Shown here: piece by piece, positions 23,225-31,335 of the stretch | Layout of the letters: each line of letters opens with the position of its first letter | Position numbering within the stretch: position 1 is the first letter of the stretch | Assembly (NCBI RefSeq): GCF_024055635.1 | Contig: NZ_JAMXMB010000006.1 | Location: 1-64,000 of the forward strand | Source of the DNA: Microbacterium yannicii | Lineage (GTDB): Bacteria > Actinomycetota > Actinomycetes > Actinomycetales > Microbacteriaceae | Direction: 5' to 3' | Length of the DNA: 64,000 nucleotides | The notes under the pieces: generated by a model | The model's database searches: none | The model's input: the letters and a program-made list of their open reading frames with translations, nothing else | Told to the model about the DNA's origin: nothing | Translations under genes and position numbers: made by a program

Positions 23225-24130
23225 GTGACGATCGAGCCTCTCGCACCCGGCGAGCCGCGGCGTCCGCACGGACCGCGTGATCCGGGCGACGCCTGGGTGG
23301 TCGCGCCGACGGGAGAACGCTACTGGGGACGCTTCGGCGCCGCCGGACTGCTCGCCATCGACGCCGAACGTGGGGTGTTGCTGCAGCACCGCGTCTCGTG
23401 GAGCCACTTCGGGGACACCTGGGCGCTGCCGGGCGGCGCGCGTCACGAAGGGGAGTCCGCCTGCGACGGCGCCCTGCGGGAAGCCTCGGAGGAGGCGGGT
23501 GTGCCCGACGCCGCGGTGCAGCCGCGGGTGCTGAGCGTCTTCGACCTGGGCTACTGGAGCTACACCACCGTCGTCGGCGATGTGGTCCGGCCGTTCGAGC
23601 CCGTCATCAGCGACCCCGAGAGTCGAGAGCTGGCGTGGGTGCCGGTCGCGGATGTGACGGAATACCCGCTGCATCCCGGTTTCGCGGCATCGTGGCAGGG
23701 ACTGCGGAGCCTTCTCGATGTGCGGCCCGCCGTGATCGTGGACGTCGCCAACGTCATGGGCTCGGTGCCCGACGGCTGGTGGAACGACCGCGCCGGGGCG
23801 GCATCGCGGCTCATCTCGCGGATCGCCGAGCTCGCTGCCCGCGGGGTGCCGGCCTCGGCGCTCGAACTGCCCGAGCACACCTGGTACCCGGAATGGACGG
23901 CGGTCGTCGAGGGGCAGGCGCGCTCCGTCGCCGCGGCGGGTGCCGTGGGCGTCGATGTGGTGCCGGCCGAGGCCTCCGGTGACGACGCGATCGCCGCCAC
24001 CGCTCAGCGCGCTGTCGCCGCCGGGCGGAGCGCGACCGTCGTCACGAGCGATCGCGGTCTGGCCGAGCGGGCGAGGGATGCCGGTGCCGCCGTCCGCGGT
24101 GCGCGCTGGCTGCTCGACCTCCTGGGCTGA
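23225..24130 (+). CDS. NUDIX hydrolase fused to a NYN/PIN-like domain
   Basis: A 301-residue two-domain protein. Residues about 20-160 are a NUDIX domain with the box GGARHEGESACDGALREASEE. Residues about 172-301 look like a NYN (YacP/PIN-type) nuclease fold. It starts with a strand ending in an acidic residue (AVIVDVANVMGS), has a conserved Asp pair in ASGDDAIAAT, and ends in VVTSDRGLAERARDAG. Such acidic residues bind metal in NYN ribonucleases. The fusion suggests linked nucleotide clean-up and RNA cutting, but no activity can be assigned. The start is GTG at 23225. Confidence 0.82.
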   Translation: MTIEPLAPGEPRRPHGPRDPGDAWVVAPTGERYWGRFGAAGLLAIDAERGVLLQHRVSWSHFGDTWALPGGARHEGESACDGALREASEEAGVPDAAVQPRVLSVFDLGYWSYTTVVGDVVRPFEPVISDPESRELAWVPVADVTEYPLHPGFAASWQGLRSLLDVRPAVIVDVANVMGSVPDGWWNDRAGAASRLISRIAELAARGVPASALELPEHTWYPEWTAVVEGQARSVAAAGAVGVDVVPAEASGDDAIAATAQRAVAAGRSATVVTSDRGLAERARDAGAAVRGARWLLDLLG

Positions 24131-24164
24131 GGCGACGTCGCGCCGCCCGTTGCCCGCGCGAGCG

Positions 24165-24190
24165 GGCCGGCGGTCCTTGGACCGCCGGCC
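24165..24190. terminator. Bidirectional terminator hairpin
   Basis: Perfect 12-bp stem (GGCCGGCGGTCC and its complement) with a two-base loop between the convergent NUDIX-NYN and exporter genes. There is no T-run. Confidence 0.75.
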
Positions 24191-24198
24191 ACACCCGT

Positions 24199-25665
24199 CT
24201 AGTGTGCGGGTTCGGGCTCGGCAGGCGTGCGGACGAAGCAGGCGAGCACCACGGCGACCGAAGCGACGATGGCGCCGATCAGGAAGGCGCTGTGGACGCC
24301 CGCGGCCGTCGCGGCCGCGGCATCCGTTCCCTGCTGCAGCTGTCGGGCTGCCGTCACCGACATCAGGGTCACGAAGAGTGCGGTGCCGGCGGCGCCCGCG
24401 ACCTGCTGGATGGTCGAGACGATCGCGCTGCCGTGAGGGTACAGCGGCTTCGGCAGCGACCCGAGCGCCGAGGTCAGCAGCGGCGTGAAGACGAAGCCGA
24501 GGCCCAGATTGAGACCCATCTGCACGACGACGATCCACCAGATCGGCGTCGCAGCGTCGAAGGTCGTCATGCCCCACAGTGCTGCCGCGGCGACGGCCAT
24601 GCCCGGGATGACGAGCGGGGTGGGCCCGTAGCGGTCGAACAGCGAGCCCACGATCGGCGCGATGACGCCCATCAGGATGCCGCCGGGCAGCAGCATGAGT
24701 CCGACCGTGAGGGTGTCGAGGCCGAGCACCTGCTGCAGGTACATCGGCAGCAGCACGAGCGATCCGAACAGTGCGGCCATCACGATCGCCACCAGCACGA
24801 TCGCCAGGCTGAACGAGCGGGACCGGAACGTGCGGAGGTCGAGCAGTGCCGAATCGGTGCGCTGCAGTCGCAGCTGGCGCAGCACGAAGGCCACGAGGGC
24901 GAGCACGCCGATGGCGAGCGGGATCCACACCGGTACGGGGGCGTGTCCGGTCGCCGCCTCGCCGATCGAGCTGAGACCGAAGATCAGACCGCCGAAGCCG
25001 AACGCGGAGAGCACGACGGAGAGCGCGTCGAAACGCACCCGGTGCGTCTCGGTGATGTTGCGAACCCAGATCGCGCCCAGGATGAGCGCCACGACCGCGA
25101 TCGGCAGGACGAGCCAGAACATCCACCGCCAGTCCAGCACCGCCAGGATGATGCCCGACACCGTGGGGCCGATCGCCGGCGCGACGGCGATGACGATCGA
25201 GATGACACCCATCATGCGGCCGCGATGAGCGGGAGCGACGACCGTGAGCACGGTGGTGAACAGCAGCGGCATCATGATCGCGGTGCCGGAGGCCTGCACG
25301 ATGCGTCCGGCCAGGAGCATCTCGAAGCCCGGCGCGAGGGCGGCGATGAGGGTACCCGCGGCGAAGAGCCCCATCGCGCCGAAGTAGACGCGCCGCAGCG
25401 GAAAGCGCTGCAGCAGGTAGCCCGTGAGAGGAATGACGATGGCCATGGTCAGCAGGTAGCCGGTCGTCAGCCACTGCGCGGTGGCGGCGGTGATCTGCAG
25501 GCTCACCATGAGGCTCGGCAGGGCGACGCTCATGATCGTCTCGTTGAGGATCACGACGAACGCCGAGGCGACGAGGAGCGCGATCACGGGGCCGGTGCGG
25601 GGCGTGGCGGCAGGCGCGCCGACGGGGGTGGAAGTCAGGGTGGGCGGGTGCTTCTCGAGGGTCAC
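24199..25665 (-). CDS. MFS drug exporter, DHA2 (EmrB/QacA) type
   Basis: A 488-residue membrane transporter with about 14 hydrophobic segments, the DHA2 pattern. The first helix region is VIALLVASAFVVILNETIMS. A motif-A-like loop (GYLLQRFPLRRVYFG) and the motif-C-like SGTAIMMPLLF and VAPAIGPTVSG are visible. It likely exports toxic compounds using the proton gradient. The start is GTG at 25665; the protein before it is low-complexity. It is divergent from a TetR regulator, and its promoter carries a palindrome in the spacer, so TetR repression is likely. Confidence 0.88.
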   Translation of the reverse strand: MTLEKHPPTLTSTPVGAPAATPRTGPVIALLVASAFVVILNETIMSVALPSLMVSLQITAATAQWLTTGYLLTMAIVIPLTGYLLQRFPLRRVYFGAMGLFAAGTLIAALAPGFEMLLAGRIVQASGTAIMMPLLFTTVLTVVAPAHRGRMMGVISIVIAVAPAIGPTVSGIILAVLDWRWMFWLVLPIAVVALILGAIWVRNITETHRVRFDALSVVLSAFGFGGLIFGLSSIGEAATGHAPVPVWIPLAIGVLALVAFVLRQLRLQRTDSALLDLRTFRSRSFSLAIVLVAIVMAALFGSLVLLPMYLQQVLGLDTLTVGLMLLPGGILMGVIAPIVGSLFDRYGPTPLVIPGMAVAAAALWGMTTFDAATPIWWIVVVQMGLNLGLGFVFTPLLTSALGSLPKPLYPHGSAIVSTIQQVAGAAGTALFVTLMSVTAARQLQQGTDAAAATAAGVHSAFLIGAIVASVAVVLACFVRTPAEPEPAH

Positions 25666-25753
25666 GTCGGTCTTTCTTTCGGGTCGCGACGGCAGGCTGC
25701 GCGGCGACGGGGGTGACGGCGCAGCGGCGGGCCGTGAAGAAGGCGAAGGTTCC

Positions 25754-25783
25754 ATTATATGGCAGGGACTGCCAACTTGTCAC
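25754..25783 (-). promoter_or_regulatory. Exporter promoter with TetR-type operator
   Basis: On the minus strand GTGACA (25778-25783) and TATAAT (25754-25759) are separated by 18 bases. The spacer contains the palindrome TGGCAG-N3-CTGCCA (25760-25774). A repressor bound here would block RNA polymerase directly. Confidence 0.7.
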
Positions 25784-25789
25784 CTCCTG

Positions 25790-25795
25790 TACGAT
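25790..25795 (+). promoter_or_regulatory. -10 box of a likely leaderless tetR promoter
   Basis: TACGAT ends exactly six bases before the ATG at 25802. The operator palindrome at 25760-25774 covers the expected -35 area, so the regulator probably represses itself too. Confidence 0.55.
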
Positions 25796-25801
25796 GTGGG
25801 G

Positions 25802-26515
25802 ATGGATGCCTCGACCCGCGCCGGCTCGCCGAAGGAGCCTGCTGGACCACCGGATGTGCCGCTGGGCCTGCGCGAACGGCGGCGGCGCGAAACGCTCCGC
25901 GAGGTGTCCGACGCCGCCATCGCTCTCTTCGAGCGCAAGGGTGTCGCCGCGACCACGGTCGACGACATCGCCCACGCTGCCGGGATCTCGCAGCGGACCT
26001 TCTTCCGTTACTACGCGACGAAGGAGCACGCCCTGTTCGTCGACGACGAGGGCTTCGGCACGGTCATGAGTGAGACGATCGCGGCGATCCGCGCGGGCAC
26101 ACCCGTCGTCGCCGCTCTCGAAGGCGGCTGGCTGCGATTGTTCGCCGACTTCGACGCACGACCCGAAGACCATGCGCGTACGCTGCGCGTGCGGCGGCTG
26201 ATCCACACGGAGCCGAGCCTGCTGGCCCTCGCCCTCTCGAACGAGGCCGAGCACTCGGATGAGCTCACCGCGGCGACAATCGATGCAGCCGGTGCTGACG
26301 CAGACCTGCTCACCGCCCGTGCGCTCGTCGCAGCGATCGCCACCACCACCCGGCTCGCGTTCGACGAATGGGCGCGCCGCACCGAGCTCGCCGGTGAAGC
26401 CGGGGTGAGCCTCCGTGCTGAGCCAGGCGCGCCCGCACGCGTGCGCGACATCTACCTCGAGCTGCGCCGCGGGCTCGCCGCCTACGCGGTGCAGCTCGGA
26501 GAAGATCCGGCCTGA
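25802..26515 (+). CDS. TetR-family regulator
   Basis: A 237-residue regulator. The helix-turn-helix is residues about 43-75, with VDDIAHAAGISQRTFFRYY as the recognition region, the TetR signature. The C-terminal ligand domain is helical and Ala-rich and does not reveal the ligand. The gene faces away from the MFS exporter, the classic arrangement for a drug-responsive repressor. The ATG at 25802 is supported by the start of the conserved region and by the -10 box six bases upstream. Confidence 0.88.
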   Translation: MDASTRAGSPKEPAGPPDVPLGLRERRRRETLREVSDAAIALFERKGVAATTVDDIAHAAGISQRTFFRYYATKEHALFVDDEGFGTVMSETIAAIRAGTPVVAALEGGWLRLFADFDARPEDHARTLRVRRLIHTEPSLLALALSNEAEHSDELTAATIDAAGADADLLTARALVAAIATTTRLAFDEWARRTELAGEAGVSLRAEPGAPARVRDIYLELRRGLAAYAVQLGEDPA

Positions 26516-26580
26516 GCGAAGAGGAGTCGGCCCCGGAGGGGCGGTCCCGTGGGCGCCGGGCACCCGCCTGTCACGCGACG

Positions 26581-27459
26581 TCAGCCCACGGCGGCGCTCG
26601 CTCCCGTTTCGTCGATGCGGGCGAGGTCGCCGAGCACGTCGAGGCGCGCGATGCGCCCCTCGGCGACGGTGAAAGCCATGAGCGAGACCACACGGCCGCG
26701 CTCCACGACGGCGACGCCGGGCAGCCCGTCGATCAGCACAGGCTGTGAGTGCGCGGCCAGGCGGGCGGCGAGAGTGGCCCGGGCGGCGATCTCGGCCGCA
26801 CCGCGGAGCGTCTCGGACGACGAGCCGTAGTCGGCGTGCAGCACCGCGCCGTCGCTGAGCAGCGCGAGCAGCGCGCGCAGGTCGCCGTCCTGCACGGCCG
26901 CCAGCCACGCCGCCACGATCGCCCGGCAGGCGCTGCCGGCGCTGGGCGCGTCGTCCTCGGGCGCGCCCTGCAGTCGTCGGCGGGCACGCGAGGCGAGCTG
27001 ACGGACGGCGTCGGGGGAGCGATCGAGGGTGCGCGCGACGTCGTCGAAGGGCACGGCGAAGACGTCGTGGAGCACGAAGGCGATGCGCTCCGCAGGGCTG
27101 AGCTGCTCGAGCACCATCAGCAGGGCCACGCTGACGCGGTCGGCGCTGACCGCCGCCTCCTCGGGATCGCCCCAGCCCTCGAGATCTGCGGGCTCGTCCG
27201 GCCAGCGCTCCACCTGCCAGGCGCGCTCCCGGCGGACGCGGGCCGAACCGAGGATGTCGAGGCAGATCCGCGACACCACGGTGGTCAGCCACGCGTCGAG
27301 GTTGTCGATGGATGCGGCATCCGTCCGGGCGAGTCGCAGCCACGCTTCCTGCACCGCGTCATCGGCGTCGCGGTTCGATCCGAGCAGCTGCACCGCGATG
27401 GCCCGCAATCTCGGGCGCTGAGCCTCGAAACGTTCGGCCAGAGAAATCTCACCGGTCAT
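26581..27459 (-). CDS. ECF sigma factor, ECF41/SigJ type
   Basis: A 292-residue extracytoplasmic-function sigma factor. Region 2 is near residues 8-75 (DADDAVQEAWLRLAR). The linker has WPDEPADLEG, resembling the WLPEP signature of the ECF41 family. Region 4 is LSPAERIAFVLHDVF...DAVRQLASRARRRL. The last 120 residues form a SnoaL-like domain (LLSDGAVLHADYG, DGLPGVAVV), which in ECF41 proteins acts as a fused anti-sigma/activating module in place of a separate anti-sigma factor. It is divergent from a dehydrogenase/epimerase-like gene, the usual ECF41 partner. Autoregulation is supported by the promoter motif. Confidence 0.9.
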   Translation of the reverse strand: MTGEISLAERFEAQRPRLRAIAVQLLGSNRDADDAVQEAWLRLARTDAASIDNLDAWLTTVVSRICLDILGSARVRRERAWQVERWPDEPADLEGWGDPEEAAVSADRVSVALLMVLEQLSPAERIAFVLHDVFAVPFDDVARTLDRSPDAVRQLASRARRRLQGAPEDDAPSAGSACRAIVAAWLAAVQDGDLRALLALLSDGAVLHADYGSSSETLRGAAEIAARATLAARLAAHSQPVLIDGLPGVAVVERGRVVSLMAFTVAEGRIARLDVLGDLARIDETGASAAVG

Positions 27460-27485
27460 GTCACATCCTCCTCGGGAGCGTCGTC
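27459..27485 (+). promoter_or_regulatory. ECF41-type promoter of the partner gene
   Basis: TGTCACA (27459-27465), 16 bases, then CGTC (27482-27485). This matches the family target motif as I recall it: TGTCACA at -35 and CGTC at -10. Its -35 overlaps the sigma factor start codon. Confidence 0.75.
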
Positions 27486-27493
27486 GTGATCAT

Positions 27494-27520
27494 GACGGGG
27501 CAGCACGCCCCGATGTGACA
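27494..27520 (-). promoter_or_regulatory. ECF41-type promoter of the sigma factor gene
   Basis: On the minus strand TGTCACA (27514-27520), 16 bases, then CGTC (27494-27497). Same motif and same spacing as the opposite promoter, so the sigma factor should drive both genes. Confidence 0.75.
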
Positions 27521-27532
27521 GAAGGAGACATG

Positions 27533-28297
27533 ATGGCTTCCATTCTCGTGACCGGCGGTACCGGAAACCTCGGGCGCCACGTCGTCCCGCTGCTGCGCGG
27601 ACGCGGCCACGACCTGCGACTGCTCAGCCGTACGCCCCGCGAGGGCGCGGGGTTCGTGGCCGGCGACACCGTGGCCGGCGCCGGTCTCGCGGAGGCCGTT
27701 GCAGGAGTCGACGCGGTCCTGCATCTGGCCGGCAGCAGCAAGGGCGACGATGTGGGAACGGCGAACCTGGCTCAGGCCGCTCGTCGCGGGGGCGTGCGGC
27801 ATCTCGTGATGATCTCGGTGATCGGGGCCGACACGATGCCGATCGGCTACTTCCGCGCCAAGGAGCGCGCGGAAGCCGCGCTGGCCGCATCCGGCGTGCC
27901 GTTCACCGTGCTGCGGGCCGCCCAGTTCCACGACTTCGCCTGGAACATGTTCTCGCCCATGCTCAAGCTGCCGGTGGTGCCCGCGCCGGGCGCGATCCGA
28001 CTCGAGCCGATCGATGTCGGCGAGGTCGCGGCGCGACTGGCGGACCTCGTCGACGACGCCCCCAGCGGACGGGTCGCGGACCTCGCCGGGCCTGAGGTGA
28101 TCGACGCGCCGACGATGCTGCGCGCGATCGCGGCGGCGCAGGGCCTTCGTCGCTCGTTCTTGCCCGTGCGTGTCCCCGGTGCGATCGGACGCGCCTACCG
28201 CGACGGCGTGAATCTCGCGGCTCCCACGGCGGAGCACGGATCGCGCACGTGGGCCGCATACCTGCAGGAGCGGGTCGCGGTGCCTGCCGTCGCGTGA
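27533..28297 (+). CDS. NmrA/SDR-type NAD(P)-binding protein, ECF41 partner
   Basis: A 254-residue atypical short-chain dehydrogenase. The nucleotide motif is ILVTGGTGNLGRHVVPLL at the N-terminus. The segment HLVMISVIGADTMPIGYFRAK holds the region of the SDR Tyr/Lys, although here the classical Tyr-x3-Lys is only partly matched (YFRAK). It belongs to the dehydrogenase/epimerase class that accompanies ECF41 sigma factors. The substrate is unknown. ATG 27533 has AAGGAG five bases upstream; ATG 27530 is an in-frame alternative. Confidence 0.85.
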   Translation: MASILVTGGTGNLGRHVVPLLRGRGHDLRLLSRTPREGAGFVAGDTVAGAGLAEAVAGVDAVLHLAGSSKGDDVGTANLAQAARRGGVRHLVMISVIGADTMPIGYFRAKERAEAALAASGVPFTVLRAAQFHDFAWNMFSPMLKLPVVPAPGAIRLEPIDVGEVAARLADLVDDAPSGRVADLAGPEVIDAPTMLRAIAAAQGLRRSFLPVRVPGAIGRAYRDGVNLAAPTAEHGSRTWAAYLQERVAVPAVA

Positions 28298-28323
28298 CCG
28301 GCCGCGGAGCACAGAGACAGCGC

Positions 28324-28704
28324 TCAACGGTCCTGGCCGCGCAGCCGGTCGATCTCGCGGCGCTCCCGCTTGGTCGGCCGGCCGGCGCCGCGGTCTCGCT
28401 GCGCCATGATCGGCGTCGGGTCACGCGGAGGCGTGCGGTCTTCCATCGCGGTCGCGACGAGGGGCGCGCCGACGCGCTTCGAGATCGGCTGACGCACCAC
28501 GAGCATCCGGTCGAATCCGTCGATGCGCACGCGCACCTCGTCGCCGATCCGCAGCTGCTGCGCCGCCTTCGCACGCTCGCCGCCGACGCGGACGTGGCCC
28601 GCGCGGCACGCCGTCGTCGCCGCCGACCGGGTCTTGTAGATCCGCACAGCCCAGAGCCAGGCATCCACACGCACCGTCTTGCCGGGGGCGAAGGGGTCTG
28701 TCAT
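28324..28704 (-). CDS. S4-domain RNA-binding protein, Hsp15-like
   Basis: A 126-residue basic protein with an S4 domain at residues about 11-75 (VRVDAWLWAVRIYKTRSAAT, HVRVGGERAK, QLRIGDEVRVRI) and a long Arg-rich tail (GRPTKRERREIDRLRG). This matches HslR/Hsp15-like proteins that bind stalled 50S subunits carrying nascent chains. It overlaps the lysoplasmalogenase-like gene by four bases and would be co-translated with it. Confidence 0.86.
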   Translation of the reverse strand: MTDPFAPGKTVRVDAWLWAVRIYKTRSAATTACRAGHVRVGGERAKAAQQLRIGDEVRVRIDGFDRMLVVRQPISKRVGAPLVATAMEDRTPPRDPTPIMAQRDRGAGRPTKRERREIDRLRGQDR

Positions 28705-29378
28705 GCCGTCACCGCCGGGGTGGGGAGCGGGCGGCGCGCCCGGACGCCGGCGAGCACGCCGGCTGCGATGAGGCCCTGGCCGAGGCAGTAGGTCAGCATG
28801 ACGAGGGGACTCGTCCAGTCCGGCATCGCGTCGGGCAGGAACAGCCGGAACGCGAGCACCGAATCAGAGGCGAGGAAGAACACGCCGCCCCACACGACCA
28901 GAGGATGGCAGCGGGATGCCGCGACCGCCGTGCCCCCCAGCACCAGGCCGTAGAGCGCGACGGCGACGGTGAGGCCGCCGAGATGGGGCCACAGCACCGC
29001 GAGGAGCACGATCCACCACGCGGCGAAGACGGCCGCCCACGGCGGCACGCGCCGGACAGCGAGCAGGCGCCAGAACAGCCAGATGTAGCAGAGGTGAGCG
29101 AGTCCGAAGAACAGCAGCATGGCGGGAACGGTGGGCAGCCACGGGAAGAACGCGCCCGCGCCGTCACCGAGCCACGACAGCCCGAGCGTCACCACGAGCA
29201 GCGTCTGGGCCGGTGTCCAGGCCGAGCCGCGTGAACCCCAGAGCACGGCGACGGCGAGCAGCGGCATCAGCGCCAGCTTGGTGGGCGTGGCGACGGCGGT
29301 CGCGTCCGCCGCGAGAGCCGTGACGTGCACGAGCGACACTGCGATGTACGGCACGAAGGCGATCCACAGCCGGCGCAT
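28701..29378 (-). CDS. YhhN/TMEM86-family membrane protein (lysoplasmalogenase-like)
   Basis: A 225-residue protein with about eight hydrophobic segments. The family features are WLGDGAGAFFP near residue 69 and FLASDSVLAFRLF near residue 168, both holding conserved Asp residues. Characterised relatives hydrolyse lysoplasmalogens. In an actinobacterium the natural substrate is uncertain. A GGAGGA ribosome site lies just before the ATG. It overlaps the S4-domain gene. Confidence 0.85.
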   Translation of the reverse strand: MRRLWIAFVPYIAVSLVHVTALAADATAVATPTKLALMPLLAVAVLWGSRGSAWTPAQTLLVVTLGLSWLGDGAGAFFPWLPTVPAMLLFFGLAHLCYIWLFWRLLAVRRVPPWAAVFAAWWIVLLAVLWPHLGGLTVAVALYGLVLGGTAVAASRCHPLVVWGGVFFLASDSVLAFRLFLPDAMPDWTSPLVMLTYCLGQGLIAAGVLAGVRARRPLPTPAVTA

Positions 29379-29453
29379 GGTCCTCCTCGAGATGCAGGGC
29401 GACCCTCATCGTCGCATGCCGGAGCCGGCGGCCGATCCCCACACCGGCGGCGG

Positions 29454-30041
29454 TCAGCCCGCCAGGTCGAGCGAGACGATCGCGAGGTGGGGCTGCGGGC
29501 GGGCCACCTCGCGGAAGCCGGCCGCTTCGAAAGTCGACACCACGCCGTGGTAGAGGTCGTTGACGGGGATCTTCTTTCCCGCATCGGGATCGAACGGATA
29601 GGCCTCGATGACGCGTGCCCCGCTCGCGCGGGCGTGGTCGATCGCGGCGTCGAGCAGCCGCGCGTTGAGTCCCTGACCGCGATGCTCCTTGCGCACCACG
29701 AAGCAGCTGACCGTCCAGACCGACTCGTCGTCCCAGGGTTCTGGCGAGTTCGGCGCCAGCTTGCGCGTTCGCCCGAGGCGCACCTGCCGGTTGCGGGGTC
29801 CGACCCGCACCCAGCCGGCCGCTTCGCCGTCGACGTACGCGATGAGGGCCGGAGGTGGGCCGGCGTCGATCTCGGCGCGCAGCATGCCCTCGCGCTGCTC
29901 TCTCGTCGTCCGATCCCACTCGCTGTTCGGCATCATCCACCACTGGCACTGGCAGCCGTATCCGTCGCCGCCGCCGCTCAGCGCGTGCTCGGCGTCGTCG
30001 AAGCGATCCGCGGTGGCCGGTTCGATGGAGATGTGCGCCAT
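29454..30041 (-). CDS. GNAT-family acetyltransferase with CQCQ motif
   Basis: A 195-residue GNAT protein. It has an N-terminal GCQCQWWMMP segment near residue 33, followed by GMLRAEIDAG. The acetyl-CoA motif is CFVVRKEHRGQGLNARLL, and AAGFREVARP is near the end. The protein at 52676-53263 has the same length and motif order, so the two are paralogues. The Cys-x-Cys pair is unusual for GNATs and could bind metal or form a disulfide. A TAGGTT box six bases before the ATG suggests a leaderless mRNA. Confidence 0.86.
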   Translation of the reverse strand: MAHISIEPATADRFDDAEHALSGGGDGYGCQCQWWMMPNSEWDRTTREQREGMLRAEIDAGPPPALIAYVDGEAAGWVRVGPRNRQVRLGRTRKLAPNSPEPWDDESVWTVSCFVVRKEHRGQGLNARLLDAAIDHARASGARVIEAYPFDPDAGKKIPVNDLYHGVVSTFEAAGFREVARPQPHLAIVSLDLAG

Positions 30042-30047
30042 GCGGTG

Positions 30048-30053
30048 AACCTA
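30048..30053 (-). promoter_or_regulatory. -10 box of a likely leaderless promoter
   Basis: TAGGTT on the minus strand, six bases before the ATG at 30041. Confidence 0.5.
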
Positions 30054-30172
30054 GTGCGCCCCACCGACACCGGCAAGGCGCAGACGGATGCCGCGCCCGG
30101 GCGCACGCCGGTTCGCGAGCCCTCCGCGGAGCGGGTAGGATGGGGGAGTTGTCCGCGCGGAAGCGGGGCCGA

Positions 30173-30246
<74 letters not shown>

Positions 30247-30271
30247 CAGAGAGCAAGACGGTCGGAAAGAG

Positions 30272-30300
30272 AAGGGCACGGGCTTCGAGCCCGTGCCCTT
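30272..30300. terminator. Terminator after tRNA-Pro
   Basis: A 13-bp perfect stem (AAGGGCACGGGCT and its complement) with a three-base loop, followed by CGCTTTT. It also faces the end of the convergent flavoprotein gene. Confidence 0.88.
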
Positions 30301-30356
30301 CGCTTTTCCTGGCGTCCGTGACGGCGACATCGAGCGTGAGACACCTCACCGATTCC

Positions 30357-31307
30357 TCACCCCGCGCGGCGCTTCGCGCGTCCGGCCTGCGCGATGTCAT
30401 CGGCGAGCAGATCGAGGTTGATCGAGCCTCCGACGAGCGTTCCGAGGCCCAGCGAGACGGAGACGTTCGATCGCGGATTGACGACGTTGCCGACGGCATA
30501 CACGCCTCGCACGCTGGTTTGTCCGTCGTCGTCGATCGTGATCCAGCTCCCGGTCTCGTCCTCGGTGGCGGTCGCACCGACGGCGCGCAGCAGAGAGTCA
30601 TGGGGCCTCAGCCGTGTGCCGATGAAGATCACACCGACCGAGACCGTGCGGTCGCCGAGATCCACGCCGGTCAGTCGATCGCCATCGATGCGGAGTCCTG
30701 CGACGTCTCCGAGTTCGATTCGGATGCCCCGATCGGCGAGCGCAGCGGCGTCCTCGGGGTCTGGTTCGCCGAAGGCGCCCGGGAAGTAGACGACCCGTTC
30801 GGCCCACTGGCGCAGCAGCTGTGCCTGATCGACGCTGCGCGGAGAGGTCGCGATCACTCCGACCACGTCGAGGCGGTGCTCCCAGCCGTCGCAGTACGGA
30901 CAGACGACGACTCCGCGTCCCCATTGGTCGCGCAGGCCGGGGATGTCGGGGAGGTCATCGCTCAGCCCGGTCGCCACCAGCGCGCGCCGTGCACGAAAGC
31001 GCGTCCCCGTCAGGGTCATGGACACCTCGACCGCATCGTCGCGCACGGTCAGCGCGGACACGGTGCCGCGTTCGAATCGGCCGCCGTACCCGGCGATCTC
31101 CGCCCTCCCGAGCTCGAGCAGCCGCCGTGGCGGGAGGCCGTCGTGTCCGAGGACGCCGTGCATGTGTGCGGCAGACGCGTTGCGCGGCCGCCCGTCGTCG
31201 ACGACGATGACCCGGCGCCGGGCCCGACTCAGCAGAAGGGCTGCACTGAGGCCCGCCGACCCACCGCCCACCACGATGACGTCGACCGTCTCCGTCGAAT
31301 TCTCCAT
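30357..31307 (-). CDS. Thioredoxin-reductase-like FAD oxidoreductase
   Basis: A 316-residue flavoprotein. The FAD-binding motif is VIVVGGGSAGLSAALLL, the redox pair CPYCDGWEH is near residue 136, and the C-terminal FAD loop reads GVYAVGNVVN where classical reductases have GD. Thioredoxin reductases usually carry CxxC as CATC; CPYC plus this loop suggests a relative acting on another small thiol or disulfide. The ATG at 31307 was chosen because the FAD motif follows. It is divergent from an XRE-cupin regulator that may control it. Confidence 0.85.
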   Translation of the reverse strand: MENSTETVDVIVVGGGSAGLSAALLLSRARRRVIVVDDGRPRNASAAHMHGVLGHDGLPPRRLLELGRAEIAGYGGRFERGTVSALTVRDDAVEVSMTLTGTRFRARRALVATGLSDDLPDIPGLRDQWGRGVVVCPYCDGWEHRLDVVGVIATSPRSVDQAQLLRQWAERVVYFPGAFGEPDPEDAAALADRGIRIELGDVAGLRIDGDRLTGVDLGDRTVSVGVIFIGTRLRPHDSLLRAVGATATEDETGSWITIDDDGQTSVRGVYAVGNVVNPRSNVSVSLGLGTLVGGSINLDLLADDIAQAGRAKRRAG

Positions 31308-31335
31308 GCCTGCGACGGTCCCAGTTGGGTGTGTA

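Noticed and set aside
26530..26542. Hairpin GCCCC-GGA-GGGGC between tetR and the sigma factor gene
   Set aside because: A 5-bp stem in such GC-rich DNA is not distinguishable from chance.
22565..27343. Very long minus-strand open frame of about 1,590 codons
   Set aside because: It runs through der, an exporter and other clear genes in wrong frames or strands and gives Arg/Pro-rich nonsense. It is a GC-skew artefact.
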